Positions 15,922 to 26,422 of a DNA stretch of 64,000 nt are shown one piece after another. The stretch's first letter is position 1; each line of letters starts with the position of its first letter. The notes under the pieces are model-generated. The model was given only the letters and a program-made list of their open reading frames with translations. It made no database searches and had not been told where the DNA came from. Origin of the DNA: an uncultured Deferribacteraceae bacterium (lineage in GTDB: Bacteria > Chrysiogenota > Deferribacteres > Deferribacterales > Mucispirillaceae); assembly GCA_947039395.1 (NCBI GenBank), contig CAMQYS010000001.1, positions 124,001 to 188,000 of the forward strand, written 5' to 3'. The translations under genes were made by a program, and so were the position numbers.

Positions 15922-16548
15922 CTACTTAGAATAAAGCTCTACTATTAGTGATTCTTGAATTTCATATTTCACATCTTCTCTAATAGGCATTCTACTGATC
16001 TCTGCTTTAAAGTTAGGTTTATCTAGTAATATCCATTCTGGTATACCACGACCTTGAGCAGTCTCTAGTGAATCTACTATGCGTATATGCACCTTACTAA
16101 CCTCTTTAACTGCTACAACCATACCTGGTTTAACTAAAAATGATGGTATAGATACTTTACGACCATCAACAGTAAAATGTTCATGTTTAACCATCTGTCT
16201 TGCTTCTTTTCTGCTTGCAGCAAAACCAGATCTATAAACAACATTATCTAAACGACGCTCTAGTAACTGAAATAAATTATCGCCTGTTATACCTTGTGTT
16301 GATGAAGCTTTTGCAAAATATCTTCTAAATTGTGTTTCTAGTACACCATAAATTCTTTTTGTTTTCTGCTTCTCTCTCAACTGAATACCGAAATCTGATA
16401 ATTTCTTTCTTAGTTTTCCATGTTGACCTGGAGCGTAATCTTTTCTTTCAAAAGCACACTTCTCTTTATAACAACGCTCACCTTTTAAGTATAGCTTCAT
16501 ATTTTCTCTTCTGCACAACTTGCAGTTAGCCCCTGTATATCTAGCCAC
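15922..16548 (-). CDS. rpsD: Ribosomal protein S4
   Basis: Primary 16S rRNA binder that starts assembly of the small-subunit body, and a translational repressor of its own operon in many bacteria. The 208-residue protein keeps the zinc-binding-type N-terminus (C8, C11, C26, C31: [16 protein letters not shown]) and the S4 RNA-binding module [25 protein letters not shown]. Cysteines mark the C+ form. It starts 11 bp after rpsK. Confidence 0.97.
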   Translation of the reverse strand: MARYTGANCKLCRRENMKLYLKGERCYKEKCAFERKDYAPGQHGKLRKKLSDFGIQLREKQKTKRIYGVLETQFRRYFAKASSTQGITGDNLFQLLERRLDNVVYRSGFAASRKEARQMVKHEHFTVDGRKVSIPSFLVKPGMVVAVKEVSKVHIRIVDSLETAQGRGIPEWILLDKPNFKAEISRMPIREDVKYEIQESLIVELYSK

Positions 16549-16559
16549 TTAATTGCTCC

Positions 16560-16946
16560 TTATATTCTTCTTTTCTTTTGTGGACGGCACCCATTATGTG
16601 GAACTGGAGTGATGTCTCTTATTAAGGTAACTTTTATACCTGCTGTTTGGATAGCACGAATCGCTGATTCTCTTCCTGATCCTGGACCTTTTACTGAAAC
16701 TTCAACTTCACGCATACCACAATCCAATGCTTTTTTTGAAGCATTCTCTGCTGCCAACTGTGCAGCAAACGGAGTTGATTTTCTTGAATTTTTAAAATTC
16801 TCTGTTCCACCTGTCGCCCATGCTATAACATCACCGTTCATATCTGAAAAAGTTATGTGTGTGTTATTAAATGTTGAGTAAACATGTGCTATACCACGTG
16901 GTATATTGCGTTTCTCTTTCTTTACTTTTTTTCTAGGACCTGCCAT
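16560..16946 (-). CDS. rpsK: Ribosomal protein S11
   Basis: Forms the platform of the small subunit next to S18 and S21. The 128-residue chain has the family core [17 protein letters not shown], then [21 protein letters not shown], the loop [12 protein letters not shown], and the ending [18 protein letters not shown]. Normal length and position between rpsM and rpsD. Confidence 0.97.
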   Translation of the reverse strand: MAGPRKKVKKEKRNIPRGIAHVYSTFNNTHITFSDMNGDVIAWATGGTENFKNSRKSTPFAAQLAAENASKKALDCGMREVEVSVKGPGSGRESAIRAIQTAGIKVTLIRDITPVPHNGCRPQKKRRI

Positions 16947-17008
16947 CGTGCCTCCTTTAGTATATGGCTACTTTATCTCTATTTTATTTATCAATTATAT
17001 TTTTAAAA

Positions 17009-17377
17009 CTATTTACGTTTTATACCACGTTTACCAGCAAGACCTTTACGCGTTCTAGCATTTGAGCGTGTCTTTTGACCTCTAACTGGCATACCTAGTT
17101 TATGTCTTACGCCTCTATAACAGTTAATCTCCATTAATCGTTTAATGTTTAGACTGATATCTTTACGTAAATCACCCTCTACTTTATAGTTATCCTCAAT
17201 AAGATTTCTTATTGTAGATATCTCTTGCTCTGTAAGATCGCCTACTCGCTTATTAATATCAATCTTAGCTTCTTCTATCAACAGACGTGATATATTTCTA
17301 CCTACACCGTATATATAAGTAAGGCCTATCTCTACCTTTTTATTGTTTGGAATATCTACTCCGGCTACTCGTGCCAT
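17009..17377 (-). CDS. rpsM: Ribosomal protein S13
   Basis: Head protein of the small subunit that contacts the P-site tRNA and L5. The 122-residue protein opens with [20 protein letters not shown] and ends in the basic tail [16 protein letters not shown]. It follows rpmJ and precedes rpsK, the usual order. Confidence 0.97.
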   Translation of the reverse strand: MARVAGVDIPNNKKVEIGLTYIYGVGRNISRLLIEEAKIDINKRVGDLTEQEISTIRNLIEDNYKVEGDLRKDISLNIKRLMEINCYRGVRHKLGMPVRGQKTRSNARTRKGLAGKRGIKRK

Positions 17378-17454
17378 GCTTACTCTCCTTTGGTACTACT
17401 TCATGGTTTTTAAAAAAAAATATCACATAATCTATAAACTAATTATAAACCTAA

Positions 17455-17568
17455 TTAACCTTGACGTTGTTTGTGACGAGGATTTTCACAGATAACTCTT
17501 ACAACACCTTTGCGCTTAACAACCTTACACTTTGTGCATATAGGTTTTACACTTGAACGTACTTTCAT
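17455..17568 (-). CDS. rpmJ: Ribosomal protein L36, zinc-ribbon form
   Basis: The smallest large-subunit protein, 37 residues, found by translating the gap between infA and rpsM. It reads [20 protein letters not shown] and ends RHKQRQG. The zinc ligands C11, C14, C27 and H32 are all present, so this is the zinc-binding copy. AGGAGG precedes the ATG. Placement between infA and rpsM is the usual one. Confidence 0.96.
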   Translation of the reverse strand: MKVRSSVKPICTKCKVVKRKGVVRVICENPRHKQRQG

Positions 17569-17619
17569 AAATAAAGCCTCCTACTCTATACAAATCTTAC
17601 TGACCCGTATGACAAAAAT

Positions 17620-17841
17620 CTACTTATCTCTATATGTTATTCTACCTTTTGTAAGATCATAAGGAGATAACTCTACCGTAACTTTATCACCCGGAAGAAT
17701 ACGAATGAAATTCATTCTCATTTTACCAGATAAATGTGCTAAAATCTTGTGATTGTTCTCTAACGTTACTATGAACTGTGCGTTCGGTAACGACTCTACT
17801 ACTACACCTTGAGTCTCTATGACATCATCTTTTTTACTCAT
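17620..17841 (-). CDS. infA: Translation initiation factor IF-1
   Basis: An OB-fold protein that binds the ribosomal A site during initiation. The 73-residue chain matches throughout: [37 protein letters not shown] and ITYRDK. Normal length and position between map and rpmJ. Confidence 0.97.
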   Translation of the reverse strand: MSKKDDVIETQGVVVESLPNAQFIVTLENNHKILAHLSGKMRMNFIRILPGDKVTVELSPYDLTKGRITYRDK

Positions 17842-17880
17842 ACACCTTCTCTATATAAAATAAACATGCAGTATATCGAA

Positions 17881-18633
17881 TTATTGAGCTAATGTCAATA
17901 TCTCAGGTTCTTTATCTGTAATTAACACCGTATTCTCGTAGTGTGCTGATAGAGAGTTATCTACAGTAATAACAGTCCACTTATCTGCCAATATCTTAAT
18001 CTTGTAGTCGCCTGCCGTAACCATCGGTTCTATCGCTAAAACCATACCCTTCTTCAATCTAAGTCCCGTACCTGCTTTTCCATAGTTCGGAATTGATGGC
18101 TCTTCATGAAGGTTTCTACCTACGCCATGACCACAAAACTCTCGTAATACTCCGTAACCTCTACTTTCAACATGCTGTTGGATAGCTGATGAAATATCGT
18201 ATAATCTACTTCCAACCCTTGCATGTGCAACTCCTGCAAAGAACGCCTCTTCCGTAGTTTTTACTAAATCTAAACCCTGCTCACTAACGTTTCCTACTGT
18301 AAATGTTCTACACGCATCTGCATGAAATGAATCTTTCGATATAACAACATCTACTGATACTATATCGCCATCTTGTATAACCTTCTTATCTGTTGGTATA
18401 CCATGAATCACTTCTTCATTTATCGAAACACAACAACTACTAGGATAACCCTTAAAACCTTTTGTTGAACAGATACCACCTTTTGATGATACATACTCTG
18501 CAACTATAATATCTATATCGTTGGTTGTCATACCAACTACTATCTCATCTTTTAATTTTAAAAAAACTTCTTTTAAAATATCTGCTGACACTCTGATCTT
18601 ATCTATCTCTGACTTAGAATATATCTCTACCAT
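17881..18633 (-). CDS. map: Methionine aminopeptidase, type I
   Basis: Removes the first methionine from new proteins. The 250-residue pita-bread enzyme has all expected metal ligands: D95, D106 (HADACRTF), H169 (CGHGVGR), E202 (AIEPM) and E233 (HYENTV). H78 (IHGIP) is the substrate-binding histidine. It begins just after the adk stop and precedes infA, the usual secY-adk-map-infA order. Confidence 0.97.
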   Translation of the reverse strand: MVEIYSKSEIDKIRVSADILKEVFLKLKDEIVVGMTTNDIDIIVAEYVSSKGGICSTKGFKGYPSSCCVSINEEVIHGIPTDKKVIQDGDIVSVDVVISKDSFHADACRTFTVGNVSEQGLDLVKTTEEAFFAGVAHARVGSRLYDISSAIQQHVESRGYGVLREFCGHGVGRNLHEEPSIPNYGKAGTGLRLKKGMVLAIEPMVTAGDYKIKILADKWTVITVDNSLSAHYENTVLITDKEPEILTLAQ

Positions 18634-18635
18634 AA

Positions 18636-19289
18636 TTAAGATAAAATCTTTTTAATATCATCATAAACAGTTTTTGGATCTCTAGAACCATCTACTAAAT
18701 GAAGTTTGCCCGATGGCTTATAGTAACTCTTTAATGCCTCTGCTTGTGAATGAAAAACCTCTAATCTTTTTATAATCGTCTCTGGTTTATCATCATCTCT
18801 ATGCATAAGAGGTGTTTTACCATCCTCTGACATTCCATTAACTGTTGGAGGATTAAATTTCACATGATAAGCCTTACCCGTTAATGGAGATATTCTTCTA
18901 CCTGATAGTCGCTCTATAATCGGCTCATCTGGAACCTCTAAAGATATTATATGTGTTAAGCAACTCTCTAAACTTGTTTGTAACATAGTATCTAATGCTG
19001 TTGCTTGAGTAACTGTACGTGGAAAACCATCTAATATAAAACCTTTCTGACAGTCTGATGCACTTAATCTCTCTTTCATCATCTTGATTATTATATCATC
19101 TGTTACAAGGCTACCTTCATCCATAAATGCTTTAGCAATTACACCTAATTCTGTGCCATTCTTGACAGCTTCACGAAGCATATCACCTGTTGATATCTGT
19201 ATCACACCAAACTCTTCTGTTATCTTTTCTGATTGCGTACCTTTACCGGAACCTGGTGCACCTAAAAATAATATCTGAATTTTACTCAT
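18636..19289 (-). CDS. adk: Adenylate kinase, long-lid form
   Basis: Converts ATP plus AMP to two ADP. The 217-residue protein has the P-loop GAPGSGKGT (10-18), the AMP site STGDMLREAV, GFPRTVTQA, and a full lid RRISPLTGKAYHVKFNPP without zinc cysteines. Its ATG overlaps the secY stop by 4 bp, so translation is coupled. Confidence 0.97.
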   Translation of the reverse strand: MSKIQILFLGAPGSGKGTQSEKITEEFGVIQISTGDMLREAVKNGTELGVIAKAFMDEGSLVTDDIIIKMMKERLSASDCQKGFILDGFPRTVTQATALDTMLQTSLESCLTHIISLEVPDEPIIERLSGRRISPLTGKAYHVKFNPPTVNGMSEDGKTPLMHRDDDKPETIIKRLEVFHSQAEALKSYYKPSGKLHLVDGSRDPKTVYDDIKKILS

Positions 19290-20605
19290 GACCAGTTACG
19301 TCCCCCTATTTTACCTTTTTTCAGAAAACCTGAAAAATTGTGTGTTAATAATTGTGACTCTAATTTTTGTATAACGTCTAAACCAACACCAACTACAATA
19401 AGTAAACTCGTACCACCAAAATAAAATGGTAATGAAAAACCTGATACAAATAACTGTGGCATAACCGCAACTAATGATAAGTATAATGCTCCAATAAATG
19501 TCAATCTAGTTAAAACAAAATCTATATAATCAGCTGTTGCTTGTCCAGGACGTCTGCCCGGCATTACTCCACCTGAATTTTGAATATTATCTGCTATATC
19601 CTTTGGATTAAAAATAATAGATGTATAAAAATATGTGAAAAATACTATCAATACAAGTTCCAATACATAATAGTATGGGTATTGTGGTGAAAATAGTAAT
19701 GACATACTTTGTGCAAATGCATTGTCTGGTGCAAATGTAGCTATCGTTGCAGGTGTTGCTATTAATGTTGATGCAAATATAATCGGTATAACACCAGCTG
19801 GATTAATTCTTAACGGTAAATATGATGTAGATGTCTCCGATATACCACTAATGCTTCCCTTACGTACATACTGTATAGGAAGACGACGCTGTGATGTCTC
19901 CATAAACACTATCGCTACAAACGCTAAAGCCATTATCGCTAACGCTACTAAAACTGGGATTAATTGTAACTCATTTGTAATCATTAAACCGTATGTATTT
20001 GCAAGAGCCGACGGAAGTGATGCTATAATACCTGCCATAATTATCAATGACATACCGTTACCAACACCAAACGATGTTATCTTCTCGCCTAACCATACTA
20101 GAAATACTGTCCCTGCTGTCAACGTCAATGCAGTAATTAATCTAAACGACCAACCCCCAACTAAAACAACTGGAGAACCATCAGGTGATGTCATTGATTC
20201 TATACCTATTGCAATAAACAGTCCTTGCATAAATGCTATAGCTACTGTTAATAGTCTCGTGTATTTAGTTATCTTCTCTCTACCCTCTGAACCTCGTTTC
20301 TTAAGCTCGCCTAATGTAGGGATAACTGCTGCTAGTAGCTCCATTATAATTGATGCTGAAATGTAAGGCATAACTCCTAATGCAAAAACTGTCAATCTTG
20401 ACAACGCACCACCAGTAAACATATCAAAAAAACCTAGCATACTATCTTGTGCCATTTGAAAAAATTGTGATAACGCCTCTCCATTAACACCTGGAGTTGG
20501 AACATGAGCACCAATTCTAAATACCGCTAAAAGAAAAAGCGTCATTAATATACGTTTTCTTAGCTCTGGTATAGAAAAAATTTCTCCTAATTTTGTTAAA
20601 AACAT
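19286..20605 (-). CDS. secY: Protein translocase channel subunit SecY
   Basis: The pore of the Sec export channel in the inner membrane. The 439-residue protein has ten membrane helices and family motifs: the opening RKRILMTLFLLAVFRIGAHV with PTPGVN, GVMPYISASIIMELL, GNGMSLIIMAGI, and GGVMPGRRPGQATADYI. It overlaps adk by 4 bp. A 216-bp spacer separates it from rplO, longer than usual for the spc cluster, so an internal promoter is possible. Confidence 0.97.
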   Translation of the reverse strand: MFLTKLGEIFSIPELRKRILMTLFLLAVFRIGAHVPTPGVNGEALSQFFQMAQDSMLGFFDMFTGGALSRLTVFALGVMPYISASIIMELLAAVIPTLGELKKRGSEGREKITKYTRLLTVAIAFMQGLFIAIGIESMTSPDGSPVVLVGGWSFRLITALTLTAGTVFLVWLGEKITSFGVGNGMSLIIMAGIIASLPSALANTYGLMITNELQLIPVLVALAIMALAFVAIVFMETSQRRLPIQYVRKGSISGISETSTSYLPLRINPAGVIPIIFASTLIATPATIATFAPDNAFAQSMSLLFSPQYPYYYVLELVLIVFFTYFYTSIIFNPKDIADNIQNSGGVMPGRRPGQATADYIDFVLTRLTFIGALYLSLVAVMPQLFVSGFSLPFYFGGTSLLIVVGVGLDVIQKLESQLLTHNFSGFLKKGKIGGRNWS

Positions 20606-20821
20606 TTATAACCTCGATACTGCTCAATATAATTATTTGATATAACTACTAAACATAATATACATACTCTAAACACAATATAACTTGTCTAAATCTATAT
20701 ACTTAATTCACATATACTATAACATATCCTAAAATATATACCTATACTCAATATACTAAATATAAATATAACTTAGTCCAAAACTTATACTTAACACAGA
20801 AACACAATAATAAATAAATTA
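20606..20821. other. Spacer between rplO and secY with degenerate repeats
   Basis: This is an unusually long gap for the spc cluster and is extremely A+T-rich. Two similar blocks, AATATAACTTGTC near 20680 and AATATAACTTAGTC near 20765, each run on into TATACTTAA. No gene is visible; an internal promoter for secY-adk-map is the most likely content. Confidence 0.35.
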
Positions 20822-21319
20822 CTATCTATCTCTTATAGCACCTTTTTTTACTACTGGTACTTTCGGAGCATGATATATCTTCTCTACTGAACCACCAGCT
20901 GCCGTAATCTTAGCCTCTGCTGATTTAGATATTCTATCTATTACAAATGACAACTTCTTACTAAGTTCGCCATTACCTAAAATCTTGATACCATCTTTAT
21001 TACCATTAACAAGCCCTTTAGATTTTAATGTAGCTTTATCAACTGTATCGTTATCAGAAAACCTAATATCAATATCCTCTAAATTAACAATTTCAAAAAC
21101 TAATGCAAATCTAACATTAGAGAAACCACGCTTAGGTATACGACGAATAAGAGGCATCTGTCCACCTTCAAATCCTACACGTACATGTCCAGATTTTCTA
21201 GCCTTCTGACCCTTAGTACCCTTACCTGCTGATGTACCTTGACCAGAACCTGTTCCTCTTCCTAATCTTTTTGTTGCTCTATTTGCTCTATAACCCGGTT
21301 TTAGGTCATTTAATTTCAT
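20822..21319 (-). CDS. rplO: Ribosomal protein L15
   Basis: Late-assembling large-subunit protein. The 165-residue chain begins MKLNDLKPGYRANRATKRLG, has the glycine/lysine-rich loop GRGTGSGQGTSAGKGTKGQK, then GFEGGQMPLIRRIPKRGF. It follows rpsE directly, without the rpmD (L30) gene commonly found between them. Confidence 0.96.
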   Translation of the reverse strand: MKLNDLKPGYRANRATKRLGRGTGSGQGTSAGKGTKGQKARKSGHVRVGFEGGQMPLIRRIPKRGFSNVRFALVFEIVNLEDIDIRFSDNDTVDKATLKSKGLVNGNKDGIKILGNGELSKKLSFVIDRISKSAEAKITAAGGSVEKIYHAPKVPVVKKGAIRDR

Positions 21320-21378
21320 CTTTACACCTCTAAGCTATATTTAATATATAACTCGATAAATTATTACTATTACTAATG

Positions 21379-21885
21379 TTAAACTTTACTTGTTTTACCC
21401 ATTAATGCCGATCTTTCAATGTTTCTTGCATCAGCTACTTGATTCAATGTACGAATATTTTCAAAACCGTTCATCGCTGCATATAATGAATTATACGGGT
21501 TACGACTTCTTACAGATTTTGCCAATATGTTCTGTACGCCTGCTAATTCAAATAATGATCTAACAGCTCCACCAGCAATAATACCAGTACCCGGTGCTGC
21601 AGGCTTCATAACAAGCTCACTTGCACCGTACTTACCAACTGTAGCATGAGGGATAGAACCCTTAACCACTGGAATAGATACCATGCTCTTCTTAGCAAAC
21701 TCTATCGCCTTACGTATAGCATCAGGCACTTCTCTCGCCTTACCATGTCCTATACCAACATTACCATTATGGTCACCAACCACTACTAGTGCCGTAAATT
21801 TAAATATACGTCCACCCTTAACAACCTTAGTAACTCTACCTATATGTACAACCTTATCGGTTATCAGATTTTCTTCAACGCTCAA
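21379..21885 (-). CDS. rpsE: Ribosomal protein S5
   Basis: Decoding-accuracy protein of the small subunit. The 168-residue chain has the N-terminal fold [20 protein letters not shown], the core [17 protein letters not shown] and the C-terminal part [18 protein letters not shown]. Located between rplR and rplO; L30 is missing after it. Confidence 0.97.
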   Translation of the reverse strand: MSVEENLITDKVVHIGRVTKVVKGGRIFKFTALVVVGDHNGNVGIGHGKAREVPDAIRKAIEFAKKSMVSIPVVKGSIPHATVGKYGASELVMKPAAPGTGIIAGGAVRSLFELAGVQNILAKSVRSRNPYNSLYAAMNGFENIRTLNQVADARNIERSALMGKTSKV

Positions 21886-21899
21886 AGTGATACCCCCAA

Positions 21900-22265
21900 C
21901 TAAAATTCAAGTCCGGCTTCTCTTGCCGAATCAGCTAATGACTTTATCTTACCATGGTAGATAAAACCACCTCTATCAAATACTGCTTGCTTGATACCCT
22001 TTACTACCGCTCTATCTCCAATAGTTTTACCTATTAATGATGCAACCTCTTTATTCAACTTGCCATTATATTTAGCTCTAATATCTTTCTCTAATGAACT
22101 AGCTGATGCCAACGTAATGCCTGACTCATCATCTATTAGTTGAGCATAAATATAACTGTTACTTCTAAACACCGCTAAACGTGGTCTAGATGAACTTCCT
22201 GATAATTTCTTTCTTATGCGAAAGTGACGTTTATTACGACCTTCAACCTTGCTTATCTTACCCAC
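21900..22265 (-). CDS. rplR: Ribosomal protein L18
   Basis: Binds 5S rRNA in the central protuberance. The 121-residue chain has [37 protein letters not shown], and the ending [20 protein letters not shown]. Normal length and order. Confidence 0.96.
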   Translation of the reverse strand: MGKISKVEGRNKRHFRIRKKLSGSSSRPRLAVFRSNSYIYAQLIDDESGITLASASSLEKDIRAKYNGKLNKEVASLIGKTIGDRAVVKGIKQAVFDRGGFIYHGKIKSLADSAREAGLEF

Positions 22266-22282
22266 AACAGATACCTCTTAAA

Positions 22283-22864
22283 TTATTTCTTACCAGACTT
22301 ACCAGCTTTTAACATAATTTTCTCGTTTTGATAGCGAATACCTTTACCTTTATATGGCTCTGGTTTACGAATTTTTCTTATGTTTGCAGCTACTTGACCT
22401 ACTAATTGCTTATCTATACCTTTTACAATTATCCTGTTCGTTCCTTCAACTGTAAATGCTATACCAGCTGGAGCAAGAAATACACAAGGATGTGAAAAAC
22501 CCATAGCAAAATCTAAATCCTTATCTTTTAAAGTAACTCTGTAACCAACACCGACTATCTCTAATACTTTCTCAAAACCATTAGAAACACCTATTACCAT
22601 ATTTGATACTAATGTACGCATCAAACCATGTTGAACTCTTATCTTTAAGACAACATTAGCATCACATAGTAATTCAGCAATATTGTTCTCTAACCTTAAA
22701 GTAATCCCATCAGGCAACTGCTGAGATAATTTACCTTTTGGCCCTTCAACTGTAACAAGATTAGATGAATCGCAATTCACACTAACTCCCGATGGGATCT
22801 CAATAGGTGATTTACCTATTCTTGATACATTGTATTTTGATTTCTCTTTAACTTCTGTTTTCAT
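22283..22864 (-). CDS. rplF: Ribosomal protein L6
   Basis: Large-subunit protein near the factor-binding site. The chain shows SRIGKSPIEIPSGVSV at the start, the tandem fold with VLEIVGVGYRVTLKDKDLDF, and the ending IRKIRKPEPYKGKGIRY. I place the start at the ATG at 22862-22864, with GGAG upstream; it yields 193 residues, with about 13 extra residues before the usual family start. Confidence 0.96.
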   Translation of the reverse strand: MKTEVKEKSKYNVSRIGKSPIEIPSGVSVNCDSSNLVTVEGPKGKLSQQLPDGITLRLENNIAELLCDANVVLKIRVQHGLMRTLVSNMVIGVSNGFEKVLEIVGVGYRVTLKDKDLDFAMGFSHPCVFLAPAGIAFTVEGTNRIIVKGIDKQLVGQVAANIRKIRKPEPYKGKGIRYQNEKIMLKAGKSGKK

Positions 22865-22890
22865 CAAAAAATCTCCTTAATCTCCGCAGA

Positions 22891-23289
22891 TTACCAAATC
22901 TGACAAAGATACTCTCCACCAACTTTTTCTGTAAGACACTGTTTAACCGTTTTGATACCTGATGATGTAGATACTATTCCATTACCTAAACCACCTAAAA
23001 CCAATGTAAGGTTCTTAGTATTAATATAAACTCTACCACCAGGTTTTGATATACGCTTTAACCCACGTATTACAGAATCATTCATGTCGGTATACTTAAG
23101 AAGAACAACGATATCTTGATGATTACCAACAGGCTCTATCTGAAATTCTCTTATATATCCTTCTTGCTTTAATACTAAAGCTATATTCTCTTTCATCTTA
23201 GAATATGGTATCTTAACTTTCTCATGCTTTACCATAAGTGCATTACGAATACGGGTTAACATATCCGATATAGGATCAGTAAGTCTCAT
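22891..23289 (-). CDS. rpsH: Ribosomal protein S8
   Basis: Binds 16S rRNA helix 21 and, in many bacteria, represses its own operon. The 132-residue chain has DPISDMLTRIRNALMVKHEK, the core PGGRVYINTKN and the ending KTVKQCLTEKVGGEYLCQIW with the STSSGI motif before it. Confidence 0.97.
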   Translation of the reverse strand: MRLTDPISDMLTRIRNALMVKHEKVKIPYSKMKENIALVLKQEGYIREFQIEPVGNHQDIVVLLKYTDMNDSVIRGLKRISKPGGRVYINTKNLTLVLGGLGNGIVSTSSGIKTVKQCLTEKVGGEYLCQIW

Positions 23290-23309
23290 AATTTTATCTC
23301 CACCTAATT

Positions 23310-23495
23310 TTACCAGCTAGATTTACGTACGCCCGGAATGTCACCAGCTAACGCTAATTTACGAAAACAGATACGACACATATTAAATCTTCTTAAATAC
23401 GCTCTCGCTCTGCCACATAATGGACAACGATTGTTCTTTCTAACTTTAAATTTCTTCTTCTCAAATGCGCTGTTATATTTCGCTGTTGTAGCCAA
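23310..23495 (-). CDS. rpsN: Ribosomal protein S14, zinc-binding form
   Basis: A 61-residue head protein of the small subunit. C24, C27, C40 and C43 form the zinc ribbon of the C+ type ([16 protein letters not shown]). The ending PGVRKSSW is typical. It sits between rplE and rpsH, the standard place. Confidence 0.97.
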   Translation of the reverse strand: MATTAKYNSAFEKKKFKVRKNNRCPLCGRARAYLRRFNMCRICFRKLALAGDIPGVRKSSW

Positions 23496-23518
23496 ATGAT
23501 ACCCCCTAAAGTCTCATA

Positions 23519-24055
23519 CTAAGCAAACGGCATACCGAGTGCTCTTAATAACTGTCTACCTTCTTCATCCGTTTTAGCTGTTGTAGTTATTATAACATCT
23601 AACCCACGAACCTTATCTATTCTATCATAATCAATCTCAGGAAAAATAATCTGCTCTTTAATACCAACAGCGTAATTACCTCTACCATCAAATGAGTTCG
23701 GATTAACACCTTTAAAATCTCTAACCCTTGCTAAAGCTATATTAAAGAAACGTTGTAGAAACTCATACATTATCTCATTGCGAAGTGTAACCTTGCAACC
23801 GATAGGCATTCCCTCTCTTAACTTAAAACCAGCAATAGAACGCTTAGCTTTTGTTAATATAGGCTTCTGACCAGCTATCTTTGCCATATCAGCAACTGCA
23901 TGATCTAATACCTTAGAGTTTGTTGCAGCTTCTCCAACTCCCATGTTTAATACTACTTTAGTAACAACTGGAACTTGGTTGATATTTTTATATCCATTCT
24001 CTTTCATCAAAAAAGGGATTACTTCCTTTTGATACTTCTCTCTTAAAACTGTCAT
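23519..24055 (-). CDS. rplE: Ribosomal protein L5
   Basis: 5S rRNA-binding protein contacting S13 across the subunit bridge. The chain has [14 protein letters not shown], the core [36 protein letters not shown], and the ending [20 protein letters not shown] use the ATG at 24053-24055 with GAGG eight bases upstream; it gives 178 residues, the normal family size. Confidence 0.97.
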   Translation of the reverse strand: MTVLREKYQKEVIPFLMKENGYKNINQVPVVTKVVLNMGVGEAATNSKVLDHAVADMAKIAGQKPILTKAKRSIAGFKLREGMPIGCKVTLRNEIMYEFLQRFFNIALARVRDFKGVNPNSFDGRGNYAVGIKEQIIFPEIDYDRIDKVRGLDVIITTTAKTDEEGRQLLRALGMPFA

Positions 24056-24082
24056 CTTATAAGACCTCACAAATCACTATCA

Positions 24083-24421
24083 TTATTTCTTATCTAACAA
24101 TTCGCCACAAGATTTACAAAATCTAGACTTTTTACCATTTTCTAAAATCTTTACACCAAGCCTAACACCTTTGTCACATTTACCACACAGGTACATAACA
24201 TTAGATATATCCACTGGCATACTTTTCTCAATGATACCACCATCAGGATTAAGTGCGTTCGGCTTAGTATGACGCTTAACAATTGCAACATTCTCTGCAA
24301 GAACTTTGCCACGTATTTTATCAACAGAAATAATTTTCGTCTTCGTTTTCTTATCCTTACCAGCCGTAACTATTATCGGATCGTCTTTAAACAATTTATA
24401 CTTGATCTTCTTCGTCTTCAT
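24083..24421 (-). CDS. rplX: Ribosomal protein L24
   Basis: Early-assembly large-subunit protein with a KOW domain (DDPIIVTAGKDKKTKTKIISV, then VLAENVAIVKRHTKP). At 112 residues it has a C-terminal zinc-ribbon-like tail with CGKC and CKSC, a variant seen in some lineages. Confidence 0.96.
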   Translation of the reverse strand: MKTKKIKYKLFKDDPIIVTAGKDKKTKTKIISVDKIRGKVLAENVAIVKRHTKPNALNPDGGIIEKSMPVDISNVMYLCGKCDKGVRLGVKILENGKKSRFCKSCGELLDKK

Positions 24422-24462
24422 CTATCAAAAACCTCTTTACAATCTTAGTAGCGGAACAATAA

Positions 24463-24831
24463 TTAAAGAACCTCAGGTGCCATAGATACTATCTTTAAAA
24501 AACCTTTACCCCTAAGCTCTCTTGCTACTGGACCAAAAACACGAGTACCTACTGGCTCGCTCTGTTTGTTAACTAGAACAGCAGCGTTATCGTCAAACTT
24601 GATGTATGTACCATCTTCACGGCGTTTCTCTTTTTTAGTTCGAACAACAACTGCTTTAATAACTGTACCTTTCTTTATATTACTATCTGGAGCAGCTTCC
24701 TTTACTGAAGCAACTATAATATCGCCAACTCTACCGTAACGCTTACGTGAGCCACCTATAACTTTAATACACATAATCTCTTTAGCACCAGAATTATCTG
24801 CTATAATTAATCTTGACTGAACCTGAACCAT
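24463..24831 (-). CDS. rplN: Ribosomal protein L14
   Basis: Forms part of an intersubunit bridge. The 122-residue chain shows [33 protein letters not shown], the core [20 protein letters not shown] and the ending [12 protein letters not shown], all as expected. Confidence 0.97.
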   Translation of the reverse strand: MVQVQSRLIIADNSGAKEIMCIKVIGGSRKRYGRVGDIIVASVKEAAPDSNIKKGTVIKAVVVRTKKEKRREDGTYIKFDDNAAVLVNKQSEPVGTRVFGPVARELRGKGFLKIVSMAPEVL

Positions 24832-24834
24832 ACT

Positions 24835-25122
24835 CTACTCAGCCCCCTTTGTTCTGCTCTCTAAAGCTTGTGAAATTATCGTACTAACTCTCCAGCATTT
24901 ATTCTTACTTAAAGGACGTGTTTCTATAATTTCAACTTTATCTCCGATTTTTGCTGTGTTCTCTTCATCATGAGCAAAAAAAGTTTTTGAGCGTTTAATA
25001 TATTTTCTATACATTGGATGAAGCATCTGACGTTCAATCTTTACCACAACTGTCTTCTGCATCTTATCGCTTACCACTATACCACGACGTACTTTTCTTC
25101 TTCCTCTACTATTTGCTTCCAT
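24835..25122 (-). CDS. rpsQ: Ribosomal protein S17
   Basis: Early-assembly 16S rRNA binder with an OB fold. The 95-residue chain has [39 protein letters not shown] and [20 protein letters not shown]. It overlaps the end of rpmC by 14 bp. Confidence 0.97.
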   Translation of the reverse strand: MEANSRGRRKVRRGIVVSDKMQKTVVVKIERQMLHPMYRKYIKRSKTFFAHDEENTAKIGDKVEIIETRPLSKNKCWRVSTIISQALESRTKGAE

Positions 25123-25318
25123 CGTCTGCCTTCCTGTTACGCTCTGACATAATTGTCTTTATACGCGCTATATCCTTTTTTGATTGTTTAATCTTTGAGG
25201 TATCTTCTAACTCACCAGTCGATAACTTGAAACGCATACGGAATACACTTTCACGTATCTCTTTCTCTTTGTTTAATAACTCTTCTGTGCTAATATCTCT
25301 TAGCTCTGTCGGTTTCAT
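25109..25318 (-). CDS. rpmC: Ribosomal protein L29
   Basis: Two-helix protein at the exit tunnel that binds chaperones and export factors. The 69-residue chain has [20 protein letters not shown], the helix [18 protein letters not shown], and [14 protein letters not shown]. It overlaps rpsQ by 14 bp, suggesting coupled translation. Confidence 0.96.
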   Translation of the reverse strand: MKPTELRDISTEELLNKEKEIRESVFRMRFKLSTGELEDTSKIKQSKKDIARIKTIMSERNRKADDGSK

Positions 25319-25320
25319 AA

Positions 25321-25758
25321 TTATTTACCCTCCACAGAACTTTGAACCTGTGCCGTTTTAACAACAATCTTAGTCTTTATAGGTAGTTTATGTGACGCTC
25401 TACGGAATGCTTCTCTAGCATCTGCTTCACTTACTCCACCTATTTCAAATAACATAGTTCTCTCTTTCACTGGAGCAACATAACCCTCTAAAGGTCCTTT
25501 ACCTTTACCCATACGAACCTCTGCAGCACGTTTAGTTATAGGCTTATGTGGGAATATACGTATAGTAACATCTCCACCCCTTTTTAAGTATCTGTTAATT
25601 GCAATACGCGCTGCTTCTATTTGACGACTCGTAATCTTAGCTTTGCACTCGCTCGCTAATCCAAAATCTCCATAAACAACTGTGTGCCCCTTAGTCGCTT
25701 TACCTTTTATTCTACCTTTAAACTGCTTTCTATATTTTGTCTTCTTTGGCTGTAACAT
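25321..25758 (-). CDS. rplP: Ribosomal protein L16
   Basis: Large-subunit protein near the A-site tRNA. The 145-residue chain has [54 protein letters not shown] and the ending [10 protein letters not shown]. Standard length and place between rpsC and rpmC. Confidence 0.97.
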   Translation of the reverse strand: MLQPKKTKYRKQFKGRIKGKATKGHTVVYGDFGLASECKAKITSRQIEAARIAINRYLKRGGDVTIRIFPHKPITKRAAEVRMGKGKGPLEGYVAPVKERTMLFEIGGVSEADAREAFRRASHKLPIKTKIVVKTAQVQSSVEGK

Positions 25759-25762
25759 AAGG

Positions 25763-26422
25763 CTATTCTACCTCCTTTGAAGTACCAGTTCTATCTTCTA
25801 ATATCTCACCAGTAAAAATCCAAACTTTAATACCGATTATACCAAACGTAGTTAAAGCCTCTGCTGTGTTATAGTCGATAGATGCACGTAATGTTTGTAA
25901 AGGAACACGACCTTTAATATACCACTCGCTTCTTGCTATATCTGCACCAGCTAATCTACCACTACACATAACTTTGATACCTAATGCTCCAGATTTTAAA
26001 GTCTGTAACACAGCTTTCTTCATCGCACGTCTGAATGCAACTCTTCTTACTAGTTGTTGAGCTATACCTTCTGCAACTAATTTTGAGTCTAACTCAGGTT
26101 TCTTGATCTCTCTTATAACTATTAACGCCTCTGAACTGGTATACTTTTTAAGTTCAAGCTTCAATTTTTCAATCTCTGCTCCCTTCTTACCGATAACTAC
26201 ACCTGGACGGCTACTGTTTAATGTAATTCTTACCTTACCGCTCATACGTTCTATAACTATTTGAGATATACCAGCTTGTGAAAGCTTCTTACGTAAAAAT
26301 GTACGTATTTTTATATCTTCTATTAGATGTTTCGCATAATCTGTTTTGTTAGCATACCATATTGAATTCCAAGGCTTACTTACACCTACTCTAAAACCAG
26401 TTGGATTAACCTTCTGTCCCAC
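25763..26422 (-). CDS. rpsC: Ribosomal protein S3
   Basis: Lines the mRNA entry channel. The 219-residue chain has [20 protein letters not shown], the KH domain with [17 protein letters not shown], and the C-terminal part [20 protein letters not shown]. It shares one base with the end of rplV. Confidence 0.97.
   Translation of the reverse strand: MGQKVNPTGFRVGVSKPWNSIWYANKTDYAKHLIEDIKIRTFLRKKLSQAGISQIVIERMSGKVRITLNSSRPGVVIGKKGAEIEKLKLELKKYTSSEALIVIREIKKPELDSKLVAEGIAQQLVRRVAFRRAMKKAVLQTLKSGALGIKVMCSGRLAGADIARSEWYIKGRVPLQTLRASIDYNTAEALTTFGIIGIKVWIFTGEILEDRTGTSKEVE

Noticed and set aside
19722-20366. A 214-residue open frame on the plus strand opposite secY
   Set aside because: It is fully antisense to secY, has no ribosome binding site or family similarity, and its composition is that of a shadow frame.
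20606-20821. A possible small gene in the long rplO-secY gap
   Set aside because: No open frame with a ribosome binding site was found, only A+T-rich degenerate repeats.
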